NCBI GenBank assembly: GCA_965203795.1
Contig: OZ241915.1
Coordinates: 1,612,001 to 1,676,000, forward strand
From: CBDBBY01 sp965203795
GTDB taxonomy: Bacteria > Pseudomonadota > Alphaproteobacteria > Rhodobacterales > Rhodobacteraceae
Direction of reading: 5' to 3'
DNA length: 64,000 nt
Shown piece by piece: positions 26,190 to 34,462 of this stretch (position 1 is the first letter of the stretch; every line of letters starts with the position of its first letter). A model generated the notes under the pieces. It was not told the origin of the DNA, searched no databases, and was given only the letters and a program-made list of their open reading frames with translations. Position numbers and translations under genes: made by a program.

Positions 26190-27179
26190 ATGTCGCGCCG
26201 CAAGCCGTCCAAGAAGCAGAACGCCTCCAAGGAGGAACTGCTGGAATTCTACCGGCAGATGCTGCTCATCCGCCGCTTCGAGGAGAAGTCCGGACAGCTT
26301 TACGGCATGGGGCTGATCGGCGGCTTCTGCCACCTGTACATCGGGCAGGAAGCGGTGGTCGTGGGGCTGGAAGCCGCCGCGGCGCCGGGGGACAAGCGCA
26401 TAACGGCCTACAGGGATCACGGGCACATGCTCGCTTGCGGAATGGACCCCAAGGGCGTGATGGCCGAGCTCACGGGCCGCAGCGGCGGATATTCCCGCGG
26501 CAAAGGCGGCTCCATGCACATGTTCAGCAAGGAGAAGGACTTCTTCGGCGGGCACGGCATCGTCGGCGCGCAGGTGCCGCTCGGCGCCGGACTGGCGTTT
26601 TCGGACAAGTACAGGGGGACCGGCGCTGTGACCTTCACGTACTTTGGTGAAGGAGCCGCCAACCAAGGGCAGGTGTACGAGACGTTCAACATGGCCAGCC
26701 TTTGGAAGCTGCCGGTCGTGTTCGTCATCGAAAACAACCAGTACGCCATGGGAACCGCCATGAAGCGATCCACATCGACGAAGGAACTCCATACCCGCGG
26801 ACAGGCCTTCGGAATACCCGGCGAGCCGGTCGACGGGATGGACGTGCTCGCGGTCAGGGCCGCCGGCGGGAAGGCCGCAGCGCACGCGCGCGGCGGCGAC
26901 GGGCCCTACATCCTCGAGATGCACACCTACCGGTACCGCGGCCACTCAATGTCCGACCCCGCGAAATACCGGACGCGCGAGGAGGTCCAAGGCGTCCGCG
27001 AGGAGCGCGACCCGATTTCGCAGGTCCGGGAGCTGATCGTCGAATCCGGGCACGCCGAGGAATCCGAACTGAAATCAATCGACGCCGAAACGAAGGCCGT
27101 CGTGAACGAGGCGGCCGAATTCGCCCGCTCGAGCCCCGAGCCGGCCCCTGCCGAACTACGGACCGACGTGTATGCGTAG
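26190..27179 (+). CDS. pdhA: Pyruvate dehydrogenase E1 alpha subunit
   Basis: A 329-residue E1 alpha of the heterotetrameric E1 type. Motifs: LLIRRFEEKSGQLYGMGLIGGFCHLYIGQEA near the N-terminus, YRDHGHMLA, SRGKGGSMHMF, and the ThDP/Mg site FGEGAANQGQVYETFNMASLW followed by ENNQYAMGT. With pdhB and pdhC it converts pyruvate to acetyl-CoA. The start ATG 26190 lies 159 bp after the IS110 remnant, so the promoter region of the operon has been rebuilt. Confidence 0.96.
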   Translation: MSRRKPSKKQNASKEELLEFYRQMLLIRRFEEKSGQLYGMGLIGGFCHLYIGQEAVVVGLEAAAAPGDKRITAYRDHGHMLACGMDPKGVMAELTGRSGGYSRGKGGSMHMFSKEKDFFGGHGIVGAQVPLGAGLAFSDKYRGTGAVTFTYFGEGAANQGQVYETFNMASLWKLPVVFVIENNQYAMGTAMKRSTSTKELHTRGQAFGIPGEPVDGMDVLAVRAAGGKAAAHARGGDGPYILEMHTYRYRGHSMSDPAKYRTREEVQGVREERDPISQVRELIVESGHAEESELKSIDAETKAVVNEAAEFARSSPEPAPAELRTDVYA

Positions 27180-27256
27180 GCGCTGCCGCGCGGAAAGCGG
27201 TCCATGCGCCCTGCCCCTGCCGCTGAGTCCTGCGCAATTCCCGAGTGAAACCGGAC

Positions 27257-28246
27257 ATGCCTGAGATGATCGAGAAGACCGTGCGCGAAGCGCTTCGGGA
27301 CGCGATGGCCGAGGAAATGCGGCGCGACGAGAACGTGTTCCTGATGGGGGAGGAAGTTGCGGAATACCAAGGCGCGTACAAGGTCTCGCAAGGCCTTCTC
27401 GAGGAGTTCGGCCCGCGCCGTGTCGTCGACACGCCGATAACGGAGCACGGGTTTGCCGGGCTCGGGGTCGGCGCGGCCTTCGGCGGACTAAGGCCGATCG
27501 TGGAGTTCATGACTTTCAACTTCGCGATGCAGGCAATCGACCAGATCGTGAACTCCGCCGCAAAGACCCTGTACATGTCGGGCGGACAAATGGGCTGCCC
27601 GATCGTGTTCCGGGGCCCGAACGGCGCCGCTGCGAGGGTGGCGGCGCAGCATAGCCAGGACTACGCGTCGTGGTATGCGCATTGCCCCGGCCTCAAAGTC
27701 GTCCAGCCTTACACGTCCTCGGACGCAAAGGGGCTGCTCAAGGCCGCCATACGAGACCCGAACCCGGTCATCTTTCTGGAGAACGAGATCCTTTACGGCA
27801 GGAGCTTCGAACTGACCGACGCCGATGAGCATATCGTGCCGATCGGCAAAGCGTCCGTGGCAAGGAAAGGCTCCGATGCGACGATCGTTTCGTTCGGCAT
27901 CGGCATGAGCCACGTGCTGGCCGCCGCCGAGGAGCTTTCGGAGATGGGGATCCGCGCCGAAGTCGTGGACCTGCGGACGTTGCGGCCGATGGACACGGAA
28001 ACGGTCGTTGATTCGGTGAAGAAGACGAACCGGTGCGTCACTGTTGAGGAAGGCTGGCCGGTGTGCTCGATCGGGAGCGAGATCAGTGCGGTGCTGATGC
28101 GCGAGGCGTTCGATTGGCTTGACGCCCCGGTGGTCAACTGCACGGGTGCCGATGTGCCGATGCCTTACGCCGAGAATTTGGAAAAATTGGCTCTTGTGAC
28201 GCCGGCGCAAGTCGTCGACGCCGTCAAGAGCGTCGCATACCGGTAA
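27257..28246 (+). CDS. pdhB: Pyruvate dehydrogenase E1 beta subunit
   Basis: A 329-residue E1 beta; GTG 27245 would add four residues. Motifs: MGEEVAEYQGAYKVSQGLLEEFG, DTPITEHGFAGLGVGAA, and VEFMTFNFAMQAIDQIVNSAAK. The protein lacks the N-terminal lipoyl domain that many alphaproteobacterial E1 beta subunits carry, so lipoyl groups come only from PdhC. It follows pdhA by 77 bp. Confidence 0.95.
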   Translation: MPEMIEKTVREALRDAMAEEMRRDENVFLMGEEVAEYQGAYKVSQGLLEEFGPRRVVDTPITEHGFAGLGVGAAFGGLRPIVEFMTFNFAMQAIDQIVNSAAKTLYMSGGQMGCPIVFRGPNGAAARVAAQHSQDYASWYAHCPGLKVVQPYTSSDAKGLLKAAIRDPNPVIFLENEILYGRSFELTDADEHIVPIGKASVARKGSDATIVSFGIGMSHVLAAAEELSEMGIRAEVVDLRTLRPMDTETVVDSVKKTNRCVTVEEGWPVCSIGSEISAVLMREAFDWLDAPVVNCTGADVPMPYAENLEKLALVTPAQVVDAVKSVAYR

Positions 28247-28255
28247 GGGATTCCG

Positions 28256-29512
28256 ATGCCGACCAACATACTGATGCCCGCCCTCTCCCCTACGATGGAG
28301 TCGGGCACGCTCGCCAAATGGCTTGTGAAGGAAGGCGACGCCGTTAACTCGGGCGATCTTCTGGCCGAAATCGAGACCGACAAGGCCGTCATGGAGTTCG
28401 AGGCGGTCGACGAAGGCGTGGTCGGGAAGCTGCTGATTCCGGAAGGCGCCGAGAACATCGGCGTGAACACGCCCATCGCGATTCTGGTGGAAGAAGGTGA
28501 AGAGGTCCCGGAAGGCGCGGAGGCGGAGACCGCTGCGGCAACCGGCAGAAAGGACCCGCCCCCAGAATCAACAGAAAGTCCGGAGCAAGCACCTATCAAG
28601 ACTGCCGCGGCGCAGCCGCGGGATCGCGTGCTGGCTTCGCCGCTGGCCAAGCGAATCGCGGAAGCGAAGGGTTTGGACCTTTCCAGAATCAAGGGCTCGG
28701 GACCTCGAGGCCGGATTGTGAAGGCAGATGTCGAAGGCGCCGAAGCGGCCGCGTTCGCGCCATCGCCCGCAGCCCAGCCCGCCGGTATGACGCCTGAAGC
28801 GGTTTCCGCCATGTATGAAGGCAGAGATCACGAAGTGATCGCGCTTGATGGAATGCGCAAGACCATCGCCGCGCGCCTGACCGAGGCCAAGCAAACGATC
28901 CCGCATTTCTACCTTCGGCGGGACATCCGAATGGATCGGCTGATCCGCCTGCGATCCGAGGTGAACGACGCGCTGGCCGAGCGCGGAATCAAGCTTTCGA
29001 TCAACGATTTCATCATCAAGGCCGGAGCCTTGGCACTTCAAGCGGTGCCAGAGGCGAACGCGGTCTGGGCCGGCGACAGCATCTTCCAGTTCGAAGCCTC
29101 GGATGTCGCCGTCGCCGTCGCCGTCGAAGGCGGGCTTTTCACGCCGGTTCTGCTGGATGCGGAAAGGAAGCCGCTCGCGGAGCTCTCGGCGGAAATGAAG
29201 GATTTGGCGAAGCGGGCCCGGGAGCGGAAGCTGAAGCCGCAGGAATACCAGGGCGGGAGCTTCGCCGTGTCGAATCTCGGAATGTACGGCGTGGAAAGCT
29301 TCGACGCGGTCATCAACCCTCCTCACGGCTCGATACTCGCAGTCGGCGCGGGAGGCGCCAAGGCCATCGTCCAGGACGGGGAGATCCGTTCCGCCACTCT
29401 GATGTCCGCGACGCTGTCGGCGGACCACCGGGTGATCGACGGCGCGCTCGGAGCGCGCTTCCTCGCCGCGATCGTCGAGCGCCTCGAGAATCCCTACAGC
29501 TTGCTGGTCTAG
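28256..29512 (+). CDS. pdhC: Pyruvate dehydrogenase E2 (dihydrolipoamide acetyltransferase)
   Basis: A 418-residue E2. Domain order: one lipoyl domain (1-80, lipoylated Lys43 in ETDKAVMEFEAV), a proline/alanine-rich linker, the peripheral-subunit-binding domain (about 125-160, SPLAKRIAEAKGLDL and GPRGRIVKADV), and the catalytic domain ending in DHRVIDGALGARFL, with catalytic His391. It transfers acetyl from lipoamide to CoA and forms the core of the complex. No lpd (E3) gene follows in the window; cysE lies convergent downstream. Confidence 0.95.
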   Translation: MPTNILMPALSPTMESGTLAKWLVKEGDAVNSGDLLAEIETDKAVMEFEAVDEGVVGKLLIPEGAENIGVNTPIAILVEEGEEVPEGAEAETAAATGRKDPPPESTESPEQAPIKTAAAQPRDRVLASPLAKRIAEAKGLDLSRIKGSGPRGRIVKADVEGAEAAAFAPSPAAQPAGMTPEAVSAMYEGRDHEVIALDGMRKTIAARLTEAKQTIPHFYLRRDIRMDRLIRLRSEVNDALAERGIKLSINDFIIKAGALALQAVPEANAVWAGDSIFQFEASDVAVAVAVEGGLFTPVLLDAERKPLAELSAEMKDLAKRARERKLKPQEYQGGSFAVSNLGMYGVESFDAVINPPHGSILAVGAGGAKAIVQDGEIRSATLMSATLSADHRVIDGALGARFLAAIVERLENPYSLLV

Positions 29513-29560
29513 CGCGCAGGCCGCCCCGGTCCCAGAAGGAACGGCGCCGGTCTCTCTCCC

Positions 29561-30400
29561 TTAGCTTTCTTCCGAAACCTCAATCGGCGCTTGCGCATAG
29601 GAGCCGAGGAGCTGGTTCATTTCGGCCGACGGCTGGTCGCATCCCGCCGTCCCGACGACTTTCGCAGGCACGCCCGCCACCGTCTTGCAGCACGGGACAT
29701 CCTTCAGAACGACTGAACCAGCCGCGATTCGCGAGCACCGGCCGACCTTGATGTTGCCGAGCACTTTCGCGCCCGCGCCGAGAAGCACGCCTTCGCCTAT
29801 TTTCGGATGCCGGTCGCCGTCGTCCTTTCCGGTTCCGCCCAGCGTCACCGAATGAAGCATTGAAACGTTGTCGCCGACGGCGGCGGTTTCGCCGATGACC
29901 ATGGAATGGGCATGGTCCATGAGCAGCCCTTTGCCCAGCGTCGCCGCCGGATGGACATCCACGCCAAAAACTTCCGAAACCCGCATCTGCACGAAATATG
30001 CGAGATGCCGCCGCCCCTTTTTCCAGAGCCAGTTGCCGACCCTGTAGCACTGAATCGCTTGGAATCCCTTGAAATAGAGCATCGGCTGGATCAGCTCGTG
30101 GCATGCCGGATCGCGGTCGAAGACCGCGACGATGTCGGCCCTTGCCGCCGCGCCCAGCGACGGGTCGTCACTGTGCGCCTCGTCGGCGATTTCGCGGAGG
30201 ACCTGTTCGGACATTTCCCTGGACGCCAACTTGATGGCCATCCGGCAGGCAAGCGCGCTTTCAAGCGATCCGTGATGAAGGATGCCGGTGTGAACGAGTC
30301 CGCCGAGCAAAGGCTCGTTGGCGATGTTCGTTTCCGCTTCCGCTCGGATCCTTGTCCAGACTGGATCCGGATCGGGAATCAATGCTGCCTGAGCTTCCAT
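29561..30400 (-). CDS. cysE: Serine O-acetyltransferase
   Basis: A 279-residue CysE, first step of cysteine synthesis (serine plus acetyl-CoA to O-acetylserine). The N-terminal helical domain is followed by a left-handed beta-helix of hexapeptide repeats with GKGLLMDHAHSMVIGETAAVGDNVSMLHSVTLGGTG, containing the catalytic HAHS histidine. ATG 30400 (MEAQAALIPDP) is preferred; the frame remains open upstream, but that part enters the mobile-element relic at 30479. The relic starts only 78 bp upstream of the start codon, so the native promoter may be cut off. Confidence 0.95.
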   Translation of the reverse strand: MEAQAALIPDPDPVWTRIRAEAETNIANEPLLGGLVHTGILHHGSLESALACRMAIKLASREMSEQVLREIADEAHSDDPSLGAAARADIVAVFDRDPACHELIQPMLYFKGFQAIQCYRVGNWLWKKGRRHLAYFVQMRVSEVFGVDVHPAATLGKGLLMDHAHSMVIGETAAVGDNVSMLHSVTLGGTGKDDGDRHPKIGEGVLLGAGAKVLGNIKVGRCSRIAAGSVVLKDVPCCKTVAGVPAKVVGTAGCDQPSAEMNQLLGSYAQAPIEVSEES

Positions 30401-30478
30401 GTCGCGCTTCTTCGCGAAAGTTTCTGCCGTTCTGATTACCACGCGCCGCCGGGCCAAGGAAACCACGGCATCCGGCAG

Positions 30479-30560
30479 GGCGCATCCCATTTTCGGGGCG
30501 GTGAGCCTGCTCGGAGGGCTCGGGCGCCGGTCGCGCTCCGCGTTCGTTCCGCGGGGCAAC
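30479..30560 (+). repeat. Left-end relic of an ISKra4-like element
   Basis: Begins with GGCGCATCCCATTTT; the intact element at 13516 has GGGTGCATCCCATTTT. Weaker alignable similarity continues for roughly 65 bp (GGGCGG..GCCTG..CGCGCTC..GCG). No transposase start can be recognised further in. It is flanked on the left by ATCCGGCAG, which recurs at 34387. Confidence 0.6.
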
Positions 30561-30773
30561 CAAGTTCGGGCGATTTCGGCACACTGCTCCGGCATCGGCA
30601 TGGACGAAACCCGCCGTCGGTAGACCATTTTCGATTTGCGCGACGACGGTTCCCGAGCGTTGCGGCCGCTCACCGTAGACGCTGCATCAGACCGGCTACG
30701 AAATCTCCACCCGACCGATATTGACCCTTGTCATATGCCGGACCGGGCGAAGCGGTCAGCGGCCGCTTCCCCT

Positions 30774-31030
30774 CTACACCGCCTCCTGGCCAAGCTGATC
30801 GAGGTCGGAATTGCCGGTGAAGTTGACGATTGGAAATCCGAGATCTTTCTCTACGTCGCGCCAAGCCTTGGAAACGATTTCATGTTGCACCCGCAAGATC
30901 CTCTCGCCTGTCAACTGCTCGTAATCGCCATCGCAGACGAACTTCATGTCGACGACCGGGTCGCCATCATGATCGAGCCTCGGCCTGACATCGACCCGGA
31001 CGATATCGATTCCAGTGAAGTGTGAACTGC
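30774..31030 (-). pseudogene. HEPN-module partner gene, copy 1 (5'-truncated)
   Basis: The minus strand reads from about HFTGIDIVRVDVRPRLDHDGDPVVDMKFVCDGDYEQL (split here for brevity) to LRVQHEIVSKAWRDVEKDLGF and the stop at 30774. It is the same family as the intact 108-residue gene at 59368-59694, with near-identity over VSKAWRDVEKDLGFPIV. The N-terminal 20 or so codons are missing: upstream of about 31030 the frame passes into unrelated DNA and then an IS1634-like relic in the opposite orientation. No HEPN gene accompanies it. Function unknown; see the copy at 59368. Confidence 0.65.
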
Positions 31031-31122
31031 CCCGTGTTTGCCGGAGAGCAAGAAGCCAGACGAATGAGCCGGAAGCAACATGGAAGGGGCCAATGGCAGA
31101 GGCAAGATCCACCCCGAGGCAT

Positions 31123-31156
31123 CCAGCCGAACTCCGCGCGCGCGGAGTTCGGCTGG
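31123..31156. repeat. 34-bp perfect palindrome
   Basis: Both halves (17 bases, starting CCAGCCGAACTCCGCG) are exact reverse complements with no spacer. It lies between the truncated partner gene and the IS1634-like 3' relic, inside the nested island. It could be a head-to-head junction of two copies of one sequence or a cruciform-forming terminator; neither neighbour explains it. Confidence 0.8.
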
Positions 31157-31264
31157 CCGATGAAAATCGTGCGAACTGCTCCAGCGACAGCGCGGCTGCC
31201 ACTCCATCGCCGCGAAGCTTGGATGCTCGCCCTCCGCGCTTCGCTCGTGGTGCATCCAGGCGGA

Positions 31265-31401
31265 GCGCGACGCCCGCGTCCGGCCAGCGCCGGGCGTTCG
31301 AGCGCCTAGGCGTCGACTTGGCGAAAATGTTCCCAGCAGTTGGCAGGTAGAAAACAGAAAAAGCCTTGCAGACAAGGGAAATTTGCGTTTTTGGCCCGTG
31401 A
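31265..31401 (+). repeat. 3' end relic of an IS1634-like element
   Basis: Codes GQRRAFERLGVDLAKMFPAVGR followed by a stop at 31350, against GQRKAFELLGVDPAKMFPAAGR at the end of the intact transposase (stop 34200). The match continues through about 50 bp of non-coding end, up to GGCCCGTGA at 31393-31401, the same point where the intact element ends. Only this 3' terminus survives. Confidence 0.8.
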
Positions 31402-31489
31402 CGCCCAAGCTAGCGCGATTTGTAACATTTCGCTGCGTTCGTTTTCGGCGCGCTCCGCTGCACAATCTTGGATTAGGGAGTTTTGAGAC

Positions 31490-31953
31490 TTGGATTCGCA
31501 CGACTTGATTGACACAGCCCGTGGGTTGACGGGACTCGATAGCGACGGCCTACGCAGGCCAACCTGCGGCGCGCCGTTAGCACGGCATAATACGCGGTGT
31601 TCCATTCGCTTGCCCGCGCGGCCGCCGACCTATTCATTGGCGAAAAGGATCGGCCAGGTTGGCATCAGGCGTACCGCGCACTCGAACACGGAAGCGCGAA
31701 AAATGCCTGCCTGAACAAGAAAGCAATGCTAGAATTTCCACTTCAAATCCGGAAATTCGCGGATACGTTTGTCTTTCTGCAGGACGAGAGGCACAAAGCG
31801 GGTTATTCGCTTGTTGGCGACTGATACGACAAGCCGAGCACGCTGGCGGCGATCGATAATGCGGAGAACGCGATTCGCCTACTTGAACAGGTGGAAGTCC
31901 TACGCCGCCGTGGCTTCGTCGCCCATGTGCTGTTCAAGCGACGATCGCCATAG
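31490..31953 (+). pseudogene. HEPN-domain gene, copy 2 (broken)
   Basis: Reading across frames gives DLIDTARGL, then PTQANLRRAVSTA-stop-YAVFHSLARAAADLFIG, WHQAYRALEHGSAKNA, FPLQIRKFADTFVFLQDERHKAGYS, a second in-frame stop, and finally FVAHVLFKRRS. This aligns along its length with the copy at 59691-60196. The AYFAVFHALAR block and the RHxADY-like block are those of small HEPN nuclease-fold proteins. Two nonsense codons (TAA near 31576 in place of a tyrosine, TGA near 31821) and one frameshift near 31545 show it is dead. The start, if any, is TTG 31490. Confidence 0.75.
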
Positions 31954-31965
31954 GAGGCTAGAAAT

Positions 31966-32263
31966 ATGAACGAGGAACAGATACGGAATATCGCCGAGTG
32001 CGCATTCAGCGCCCATTTTTTGCGAAGTTTAGGTCGACCAAGTTAACGTCAAGCCGAGACTTGATCATGATGGAGACCCTGTCGTCGATGTGAACATTAT
32101 CTACGACGGAGAACACGAGCAGTTGGCTAGTGCGGGGCTCTTGGGGGTGCAGTCCGACATCGTCGCGCAAGCGTGGCGTGAAGTGGAGGTGGACCTCGGC
32201 TTTCCCATCGTCCGCTTCATTCCTAAGTCCGCGCTCGAGGAACGGCAAACGGCGGCAGCGTAG
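31966..32263 (+). pseudogene. HEPN-module partner gene, copy 2 (broken)
   Basis: Begins well (AGGAGG at 31952-31957, ATG 31966, MNEEQIRNIAECAFSAHF). It shifts frame at a T6 run near 32018 and carries a TAG at a lysine position, then resumes as VNVKPRLDHDGDPVVDVNI, AQAWREVEVDLGFPIVRF, ending at 32263. It has the same fold family as the gene at 59368-59694 and the same order after its HEPN gene. Non-functional as it stands. Confidence 0.75.
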
Positions 32264-32286
32264 AATAGCGCCTGCCTAAACTGAGC

Positions 32287-34254
32287 TTCACGGGCATCAA
32301 GACCCCCGATTGATCTCCAACCCATTGCCAGGAAACGGCTTTTGTTCGTCGAGTTCGGCTTTCATCTTGCCAAAATATTCCCATGTAAAATCTTGATATC
32401 TCTTTCATAAATTTTATTATATGAACGAATCAATTGAGACATAAAGTTCCCATGTCCTACCGTGTCGACACCATCCCGAACCGGAACAGCCCGCCGACGA
32501 TCCTGCTCCGCCGCCACTGGCGCGAAGGCAGACGCGTCCGCAAGGAGACCGTTGCCAACCTCACCCGCCGCCCCGAATGGCTCGTCGAGGGGATCCGCTC
32601 CCTGGTCGGGGCCGGAGCCTTCCGCCCGGAGGGCGGCGGGCCTGTCGAGATCCGCCGGTCGCTGCCGCACGGCCACGCCGCCGCGATCCTCGGCACCATG
32701 AAAAACCTGGGCTTCGAGCGGATTCTGGGCCGCAAGGACTGCCGCAGCCGGCGCCTGGCGCTTGCCGCCATCGCCGCGCGGGTCGCCGATCCGCTGTCGA
32801 AGCTGGCGACGGCGAGGACACTTTCGGAGGGGACGGCCTCGTCGAGCCTCGGCGCGATGCTGGGGCTGGGCGAGGTCTCCGGGAACGAGATGCCCGGCAT
32901 GCTGGACTGGCTTCTCGGGCGCCAGCCATGGATCGAGCGGAGCCTTGTGAACCGCCGCCTCCCGGGAGAGGCGCTGATCCTCTACGATTTGAGCTCGAGC
33001 CATGTGGAAGGACGCAGGAACGCCTTGGCCGCGTTCGCCCGCAGCCGGGACGGCCGAAGGGACCGGAAGCGGATCGTCTACGGGCTTCTTTGCGACCGCG
33101 GGGGATGCCCGGTCGCGATCGAGGCGTTCGAGGGAAGCGCGGCCGAACCGGCGACGGTGGGCCGCCGGATCGAGAAGATCCGCCGGCGCTTCGGCCTCGG
33201 GCGGGTCGCCTTGGTGGGCGACCGGGGCATGACCGCAGGCGCCCGCATCCGGGAGGAGCTGGAGCCGACGGGCCTCGACTGGATCTCGGCGCTGAAGCCG
33301 GAGGACATCCGGAAGCTGGCGAAGGGCCCCCTGACGGCGGACGTCCCGGTTCCGGACGCGGTCGCGGAGATCGCCAGCCCGAACTTCCCGGGCGAGCGGC
33401 TGATGGTCCGCTTCAATCCCCGGCTCCGCGACGAGCGGCGGCGCAAGCGCGAGGAGCTGCTGAAGGCCATGGAGGGCCGACTGGAAGAGATCCGGCACGC
33501 CGCCGGAAGCCGCGGATCCCGGCTGCGCGGCAGGGAGGCGATCGCCCGCCGCGTCGGCGAGGACACCGGCCGCCTCAAGGTCGCCAAGCACTTCGAGGTC
33601 CAGTGCGCGGACGACGGCCTCTCGTGGAGCCGCCGCCAGGAGCGGATCGACCGCGAGGCGGCCCTGGACGGGATACGGGTCATCCGCACCAGCCTCGGCG
33701 CCGGAAGCATCGGGCCGGACGAGGCGGTGGATGCCTGCAGGAGCCTGGCGCGGGTCGAGCAGGCCTTCCGGCAAATCAAGACCGGGAGGCTGAGGACCGG
33801 GCCGGTCTTCGTCCGCAGCGAGGCCCACATCCGCGCCCATGTCTTCCTGTGCATGCTTGCGTTCCATGTCGAATGGCACATGAGGCGGCGGCTGGCCCCG
33901 GTCCTGTTCGACGAGGACGATCCGGAGGCCGCGCGGGCGCAGCGCGCCTCGCCGGTGGAGCCCGAAAAGCCGTCGCCATCGGCCCGGAGCAAGGCGGCGC
34001 GCAAGCGCACGCCGGACGGGACGGCGGCGCACAGCCTCCATGCGCTGCTCGCCGATCTCTCGACCGTCGCCCTGAACGACGTCTCCGTCGGCGGGTCCGG
34101 AAGCTTCCCGGTGGTCACGACCCCGACGCCCGGACAGAGGAAGGCGTTCGAACTGCTGGGCGTCGATCCGGCAAAAATGTTCCCAGCCGCTGGCAGGTAG
34201 AAAACGGAAAAAGGCCTTGCAGGCAAGGGAAATTTGCGTTTTTTGGCCCGTGAA
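32287..34254 (+). mobile_element. IS1634-like (IS4-superfamily) insertion sequence
   Basis: The right end is placed at 34254 because the relic at 31265-31401 ends at the same GGCCCGTGA. The left end is tentatively TTCACGGGC at 32287, the reverse complement of the right-end bases GCCCGTGAA; beyond these 9 bases the two ends match only loosely, and I see no target duplication. Right of 34254 comes ISKra4-like transposase sequence; left of 32287 comes the HEPN module, so deletions have occurred since insertion. Confidence 0.6.
32452..34200 (+). CDS. IS1634-like transposase
   Basis: A 582-residue, intact frame from ATG 32452 (MSYRVDTIPNRNSPP); a TTG at 32434 would add six residues. Catalytic blocks of the IS4/IS1634 DDE type are visible: ALILYDLSSSHVEG (first Asp), VALVGDRGMTAGARI (second Asp), and RVEQAFRQIKTGRLRTGPVF (Glu in a Y/F..K-type motif), followed by HIRAHVFLCMLAFHVEWHM. 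The leader upstream is AT-rich (TTTATTATATG), unlike the rest, and may hold the promoter. Confidence 0.88.
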   Translation: MSYRVDTIPNRNSPPTILLRRHWREGRRVRKETVANLTRRPEWLVEGIRSLVGAGAFRPEGGGPVEIRRSLPHGHAAAILGTMKNLGFERILGRKDCRSRRLALAAIAARVADPLSKLATARTLSEGTASSSLGAMLGLGEVSGNEMPGMLDWLLGRQPWIERSLVNRRLPGEALILYDLSSSHVEGRRNALAAFARSRDGRRDRKRIVYGLLCDRGGCPVAIEAFEGSAAEPATVGRRIEKIRRRFGLGRVALVGDRGMTAGARIREELEPTGLDWISALKPEDIRKLAKGPLTADVPVPDAVAEIASPNFPGERLMVRFNPRLRDERRRKREELLKAMEGRLEEIRHAAGSRGSRLRGREAIARRVGEDTGRLKVAKHFEVQCADDGLSWSRRQERIDREAALDGIRVIRTSLGAGSIGPDEAVDACRSLARVEQAFRQIKTGRLRTGPVFVRSEAHIRAHVFLCMLAFHVEWHMRRRLAPVLFDEDDPEAARAQRASPVEPEKPSPSARSKAARKRTPDGTAAHSLHALLADLSTVALNDVSVGGSGSFPVVTTPTPGQRKAFELLGVDPAKMFPAAGR

Positions 34255-34386
34255 GTTCAGTCGAAAGCGGGCGCCAACGCCTTGCTCACCACCAAAGCCC
34301 GCATCGAACACAACCGTTGGCCTGACTTCCTTGATTGGGGCATTGCCGCGGCGCAGTTGCGCGACCAAGAAATTCGGGATGCCCCT
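34255..34386 (+). pseudogene. Right-end relic of an ISKra4-like transposase
   Basis: Codes SKAGANALLTTKARIEHNRW and PDFLDWGIAAAQ, against SKAGANALLAAECCIDNNRW and ADFLDWRACRAAA at the C-terminus of the intact transposase. Then a degenerate terminal repeat follows (GACCAAGAAATTCGGGATGC for GACCACAAAAAATGGGATGC). It ends at 34386 directly before ATCCGGCAG, the repeat also found at 30470. Confidence 0.78.
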
Positions 34387-34462
34387 ATCCGGCAGCCTGT
34401 GTCCGCGGGAATGGCGCGCTGCGCGGCTCGCAAGCGGCTGTCATCAAGCATCCGTATGGGTG

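Larger units (their letters stand above)
30470..34395 (+). mobile_element. Nested mobile island bounded by decayed ISKra4-like ends
   Basis: The island lies between a 9-bp direct repeat ATCCGGCAG at 30470-30478 and 34387-34395. Just inside the left repeat is GCATCCCATTTT, 12 bases shared with the end of the intact ISKra4-like element. Just inside the right repeat is a degenerate copy of the other end (GGGATGC plus flanking match), preceded by the last codons of its transposase. The 9-bp repeat length equals the target duplication of the intact copy. Inside, in order: a 5'-truncated partner gene of the HEPN module, an IS1634-like 3' end, a broken HEPN module, and a complete IS1634-like element. 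One decayed ISKra4-like insertion that received later insertions explains this best. Confidence 0.7.

Noticed and set aside
30399..30623. Small frame between cysE and the truncated partner gene
   Set aside because: It spans the ISKra4-like left-end relic and the cysE 5' region and has no recognisable product.
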